Below, piece by piece: positions 58,801 to 64,000 of a stretch of DNA of 64,000 bases. The translations under genes and the position numbers were made by a program. Source of the DNA: Mesomycoplasma molare (GTDB lineage Bacteria > Bacillota_I > Bacilli_A > Mycoplasmatales > Metamycoplasmataceae); contig NZ_CP103423.1 in assembly GCF_024918955.1 (NCBI RefSeq), forward strand, positions 744,001-808,000, in the 5' to 3' direction. The notes beneath the pieces were generated by a model, which was not told the origin of the DNA, did no database searches, and saw nothing but the letters and a program-made list of their open reading frames with translations. The first letter of the stretch is position 1; each line of letters starts with the position of its first letter.

Positions 58801-61800
58801 CAAAACTTAGCTCAAAATAATTTTAAAAATATTAATAATGGTTTGAAACAAATAATTAATATTTTAGATAAAAATAAACTACTAAGTTTAATAGAAGAAA
58901 ACTTAGAAAACACATATTTTGAAGATAAAAAAACATTTAAAAATTCCAATAGTCCGGAAAAAGTTTTATTTGTAACTAAAAGTTTGAAAACTTCTAATCT
59001 TATTTTAGCTTTTTTAGATTCGTATTTTAAAGATAATAACTCATCTAGTTCTTTATTAAATGCAGTAGAAACTCTTTTAAATCTTTCAGGTAAAACAAAA
59101 AGTCAAGGGGCTTTAGGAATTACTTATTCAGTTCCGGAAGCAGATAATGAAAAAGTAGATTTATTTAGTTTACAAAACTTAGAGCTTCTATCTTATGCTA
59201 AATTAGAATCAATTATTAACACTTCTAATCATTTAAATGCTAAATTAGAATCTAAAGAACAACTAAATTCAAAAGATCAAGAGTTTATAAAAACATATTT
59301 ATTAATCAAAAACGAAGCATTAGATAACAAGGAAGAAATAATTTCTAGAAATAACTTATTCTTAGAAATTATTGATTTATTTTTAATAAAAAAATATAAA
59401 AAAACTAATACAGGAATCGAAATTAATAAAGAATTTAATAGCGTTAGCGATTCACCAAGTATAGCAGATTATTTACATGATATTTATAGTGAAAGAGCTA
59501 CAGGTAATACTGCACTTAGAAGAGCTAAAAATGAAGCTAAACAAGTTGTATCAAAAGTAGTAAATAGTTCCGAATATTCAGCTTCTGTAAATAGTTTAGT
59601 ATTTTACAATTTTTGAATTAAATTTATTATAGAAAATAATCATTTGAGTAAAGAAGAAATTAAAAATGCATTTGTTCAATTTGAACAATTAGCTAGAAAT
59701 CGTTTTTCTAACTTATATGCGGATTTAAATAACGAAAAGCTATATGATAATAAAGATAATTATGTTCAAAAATTTATAGCCTTTGGAAATGATATAGAAC
59801 CTATTGGTAGAGGAATAGTTAATCCTTTTATGAGTGCTGAAACTATTTTTAGCAATGATAAAAATAACACAAATCAAGAGCTTAAAAGTATTATAAATCC
59901 TGAAGTAGATAATGAAATATCTCTCATATTCAAAAAGATTAACCCTAAAAATAATTTATCTTTATCTGAATGAATTTTAAAAAATAAAACTGAATTTATT
60001 TCTAATTTATCTCAAATAACTCATATGAGAAAATTCCACCGTGATTCTTCTTATTTCCATAGTTTAAATTCAACTTTTGATATTTTAAATGATTTTACAC
60101 ATTCAAAAGATAATATAAATTTAGAAATGATTAATTCTTTAAGAAAAGAATTTACTACTCAGTCTAGTGCGTTTTTAGCTTTAGGTTTATCTGACACAGT
60201 TGCTTCTACGTATTCTGGAGTAATTTTCCCTACTGTTGCCGCTTGATTTACAGCTAATCCAACTGCAGGAACAGGAGATTATGGAAATGCTAACTTATCT
60301 TTTATTTTAAAAAATAGAGTTATAGATTTTCATAAACTAAAAGAAAATAATTCTGAAGTTTATAAAGAAAAAATAAAAGAAATAATTAATTTATTTTCAA
60401 AAAATGATTACTCTGAAACTGTTTTTGAATATAGATTAGAAAACCATGAAGTCAAAGGATTATCCTTAGATTTAGCATATGTAAACTACATTGATAAAAA
60501 TATTTTAAAAACAACTGAACAAAATGAATTTACTTTTTTTGATATAAATATCAATAAATTATTTTATGATCTTATTGATGCTTCAACGACTATAAGAGAA
60601 GAAAATAAATTTTTAGTATTTAAGGACATTAGATCTTTAGTTGCTAAAGTTAATAAGAGTTTTTTAATTGAAAACAAAAAAGAAGCTTATAAAGAAACTT
60701 TACCTTCCGACTTTCTAAGCTTAGAAAAATTAATAGAATCCTTAGATGAAAAATATGTCTTAAATGTAAATGGATCTAAATTTTTAATAGTTGGTGATGA
60801 TAATACAATTGACTATCTTTTCCCTGTTCTTGATGAAGAAAATATTCAAGTTAACACCAAAAATCAAGCGCTTATTTATGTAAATAAATGAGGGTTTGAT
60901 AGAATTAGAGAATCATTTAGAGGAAATGCACTAAAAGACTATTTACTGGTTAAGTTAGAAAATATTAAAGAGCAATACAGTTTTAACCAAGATATTGAAA
61001 AATATATTCAAAATAATTTCTCTAATTCTAGTTTGAAAAAAGTTTATAACTTTAATGAACTCGACATTGTAAATCCAGAAAGAAGTTTAAGAATTTCCAC
61101 AGGATTTTCTTTAATTAATTTAATAACTCAAGCTAATTTCTATATGGTAACCTTAATGTTTGTACTAATTTCCATTTCAACCATATTTATTACTAAAAGA
61201 TATATATCAACAAGAAATAAAGTAATTGGAATCTTGCGAGCACAAGGTTATAAATCTTCAATGATTGCCTTTTCTTTCATTTCTTTCCCTTTATTAACTT
61301 CAATAATTGGAGGTGTAATTGGTTATACATTAGGATTATTACTACAAATCCCTTTAAAAAATGTATTTTCTTCATATTGAACATTACCAACAAATAATAT
61401 TTATTTTGAATGAATTCCTTTTGTTTTAACTATTATCGTTCCATTTATAGCGTTATCTATACTAGTTGTTCTATCCGCTCTATGAACTCTAAGAAAGAAA
61501 CCTATAGAATTAATGTCTGGAATAGCTGAAATTAACATTTCTAGATTAGCACATTTTTTATCTAAAGGTTATAAAAAATGAAATATTCAAAATAAATTTA
61601 TAGCTTCACTTTCAATAAATTCATTTTGAAAATTATTGTCACTAGTTATATCTACAGTTTTAACTGCTTTTATTTCTATTTTTTCTATTGCTTCTAATGG
61701 GGTATTTAAGAATTCGGTTGATACTACTTATGAAAATAGAAATTATAATTACAAATTAGATTTAGAAACACCTACAACTCAATCTGGTCAATATAAAACA

Positions 61801-63633
61801 TTTAATAAAGATGATTTATATAATTTACTATATGTTCCATTAGGTGAAGCTAGTGAATCTAATATAGAATCTAATAATTATTTCCTACCAGGGAGATCTT
61901 TAGTAAATGGTTCGGGTGATAAAAATGGTAATCCTCAAAATAATGATCCCCATGTTTTAACAAGAGCTGCATTGCAATTACAAGTTGAATCTTCTATTTC
62001 TATTTCGCCTTGAGATATAGTGTTAAATTCTATGCCAGATAGCCAAAAAGCCAGAACTTTAAAAGTTTCCAAAGAAGCTATTTTAAAATTAGAAAAAACA
62101 CAGAACATTCAAACTGTTGAAAAAATAAACAAATTAAATGAAAAATATATTTTTGAATTTGTAGGAACATTAGAAAAACCTTTAAATTATTTTAAATTTA
62201 TAGAAGATGAAAATATTTCCTCAGGTGGTAAATTCTGATATATGGTTTGAAATTCTGAAAATAATGAATATTCTAGAGAAGCTATTACCACAAATAAATA
62301 TCGTGATGAATACAGGAACTTTTTGGTTGAAGGTTATAAAAAAATTGATATAAATGATTTTTATATAGCATTTGGTGGTGTTCCATTTAATAATGATACA
62401 AATGAAAAGTTTACTTATGTTCAAACAAGTTATCAAAATGATAGTAATTTAAAAATCTATGGTTATGATCCAAAATCAAAATTTGTTAAAATAAATGACA
62501 GTAAGGGAAATAATTTATTAGAAATTATTGATAAATATAACAAAAACGGTACTATTAAACCACTTGCTGCAAACCATGTATTTTTAAGAAAAAATAACTT
62601 AAAATTAGGTGATGAAATTGAATTAGAAATAAAAAATCCAACTGATAGATTTATTAGAAAAATTGAAAATAAATCTTGAGATAAAGATAAATTTAAAATT
62701 GTTGCAATAATTAATACTTTTATAAATAGCGAATTAGCTACCACAAAAGATATTGCAAATAATTTAATTGGCTTAGATAAATTAAGTAATGATGGATTTA
62801 ATGGTATTTTATCAGTGGATCAAATACCAGAACAAACAATCGCATCTATTGGTCTATTTTCTAATTCAGGTTATTGATTTGGTGGAGATAGCATTGTTGT
62901 TGAAACTAAAGAGCAATATGAAAATTACTTTAGTCAAATTTTTTCAACAGGTGGATCTCAACTGGGAGCTTTAAAAAATAGTGGTCTTTCTGATGAGTTA
63001 ATTAAAAAAGTTTTAGTTTATAAAGGTAGTTTGATTGATAATCTAGAAAATTTAGATTTAAGTTATGAAAATATTACTAGTGATCAATTTAAAAATAATA
63101 ATACTTCTTTAATTAAACAAGGAGTTAATAATTTTATAGAATTATACTCAAAAAATATTTATTCATCCGTTTCTACAAGCGTCGATGCTAAAAATATAGA
63201 AATAGGGTTCGTAAACCAAATTTCTGATACTATTTCAAAATTAACTTTATCTGTTGTTATTATTTTCTTTAATGTATCTATAGTAATTTTAATAATGATA
63301 TCAAATATGATTATTGCTGAAAACGAAAGAAATATTGCTATTTTCTCTATTTTAGGATACTCTAATAAAGAAAAGATTAAACTGTTTTTCGGAATTTATG
63401 TGCCTTTATTATTTATCTCTACTTTAATTGCTATTCCTATTGTTATAGGATTTATCGCCTTATTTAATGCATTTCTAATTTCTTCAAGTTCAATAGTGCT
63501 AGTATTATCATTACAATGAACCCATGTATTAATATCAATTTTTGCTCTTGCAATAGTTTATACATTAACTTCATTAATTGCTTGATTAAATTTAAACAAA
63601 ATTAAAGCTATTTATTTATTGAAAGGAAAATAA
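55825..63633 (+). CDS. Giant FtsX/MacB-family ABC transporter permease
   Basis: 2602 residues through many TGA (Trp) codons. TM1 lies at about 17-37, then roughly 1,720 extracytoplasmic residues, rich in Asn/Lys and helical. Three TM segments follow at about 1765-1900 (with NKVIGILRAQGYKSS between, an FtsX-core motif). A fifth TM is near 1938, then a second ectodomain of about 510 residues, and three final TMs at about 2475-2595 (NIAIFSILGYSNKEKIKL). This is the duplicated TM-ecto-3TM plan of FtsX-like permeases with a greatly expanded first ectodomain. It is coupled by TAATG to its ATPase. Substrate unknown. Confidence 0.85.
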
Positions 63634-64000
63634 TGAAAGATAAAATTAAAGATAATCCTGTAATTTTAAGTAAATCAGAAATTAGGAAAATAAAAAAAGC
63701 TAATAATAAACCTAGAAAAAAAATTGGAGAAGTAATTAGCAAAAATACTAATAACAACATAATAGAAGTTATAAACGTTAGAAAATCTTATCTTTCAGGT
63801 TCTGTTATAACAGAGGTTTTAAAGGGAGTTACATTAAACATTGAAAAAGGTGACTTTGCTGTTTTATTTGGTAAATCAGGTTCAGGAAAAAGTACCCTTT
63901 TAAATATTATTTCAGGTTTAGATAGACCTTCTGAAGGAGAAGTAATTGTCGCAAATAATAATTTAGTTTATTATAAGGATTCACAATTAACTAAATTTAG
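63633..64000 (+). CDS. ABC transporter ATP-binding protein, LolD/MacB-like (partial)
   Basis: The start of the ATPase partner of the giant permease; it is cut off by the window end after 122 codons. A charged N-terminal extension of about 40 residues precedes the ABC domain (VRKSYLSGSVITEVLKGV). Walker A GKSGSGKST is at about residues 84-92, followed by ISGLDRPSEGEV. The overlap with the permease is TAATG. Walker B and signature lie outside the window. Confidence 0.9.
   Translation, partial: MKDKIKDNPVILSKSEIRKIKKANNKPRKKIGEVISKNTNNNIIEVINVRKSYLSGSVITEVLKGVTLNIEKGDFAVLFGKSGSGKSTLLNIISGLDRPSEGEVIVANNNLVYYKDSQLTKF

Overview
The window comes from a low-G+C mollicute that reads UGA as Trp. Nearly every long gene is continuous only if in-frame TGA is Trp (tuf, uvrB, gyrB, dnaK, gatA). 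A class I release factor with GGQ is present. The IS elements, large lipoproteins, immunoglobulin-protease-like (DUF31) proteins and a giant FtsX-type permease fit a Mycoplasmopsis/Metamycoplasma-like species. I cannot name the species from sequence alone.

Layout. 1-432: tail of an rRNA methyltransferase and a UPF0154 gene. 431-5402: a membrane-anchored repeat surface protein with one frame break, driven by a promoter with an 18-nt poly(A) tract. 5528-6899: IS30-family copy 1. 6911-9005: a four-gene acyl-carrier-protein cluster. 9140-10619: tRNA-Asp, a DJ-1/PfpI protein and rbgA. 10799-10870: a 23-residue six-Cys peptide. 10927-13599: IS copies 2 and 3. 13621-18130: an RpiR-type regulator, tuf and uvrB. 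18194-20822: an LRR lipoprotein, prmC and prfA. 20911-30880: one long operon, rsmE-rluA-like-gatC-gatA-gatB-DUF31 protease. 30923-33069: tRNA-Thr and gyrB. 33200-39407: an F5/8-like lipoprotein and a second DUF31 protease. About 39665-43300: 5S rRNA, a YgjP-like protein, uvrC and a split chromate transporter. 43471-49117: an ABC-F protein, mnmE, tRNA-Gly, obg and a membrane protein. 49146-50517: IS copy 4 inside a terminator. 50598-52466: CIRCE and dnaK. 52529-55631: a membrane protein, a Cys peptidase, def and an azoreductase. 55825-64000: a giant FtsX-family permease and the start of its ATPase.

Themes. Surface and host interaction: two large serine-protease-like proteins (1796 and 1658 aa), two lipoproteins, the repeat protein and the giant permease. 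Genome plasticity: the four IS copies abut inverted repeats, at least three of them apparent intrinsic terminators, and copy 4 has a 28-bp target duplication that is the whole hairpin. Copies 1 and 2/3 have unmatched flanks, which implies later recombination. Frame breaks are seen only in IS transposases and the surface-repeat gene; housekeeping genes are intact. Genes are tightly packed with 1-nt (TAATG) or 8-nt (for example ATGAATAA) overlaps, and several promoters sit only 7-10 nt from the start codon, which predicts leaderless mRNAs.

All calls are from reading the sequence; no database search was possible.
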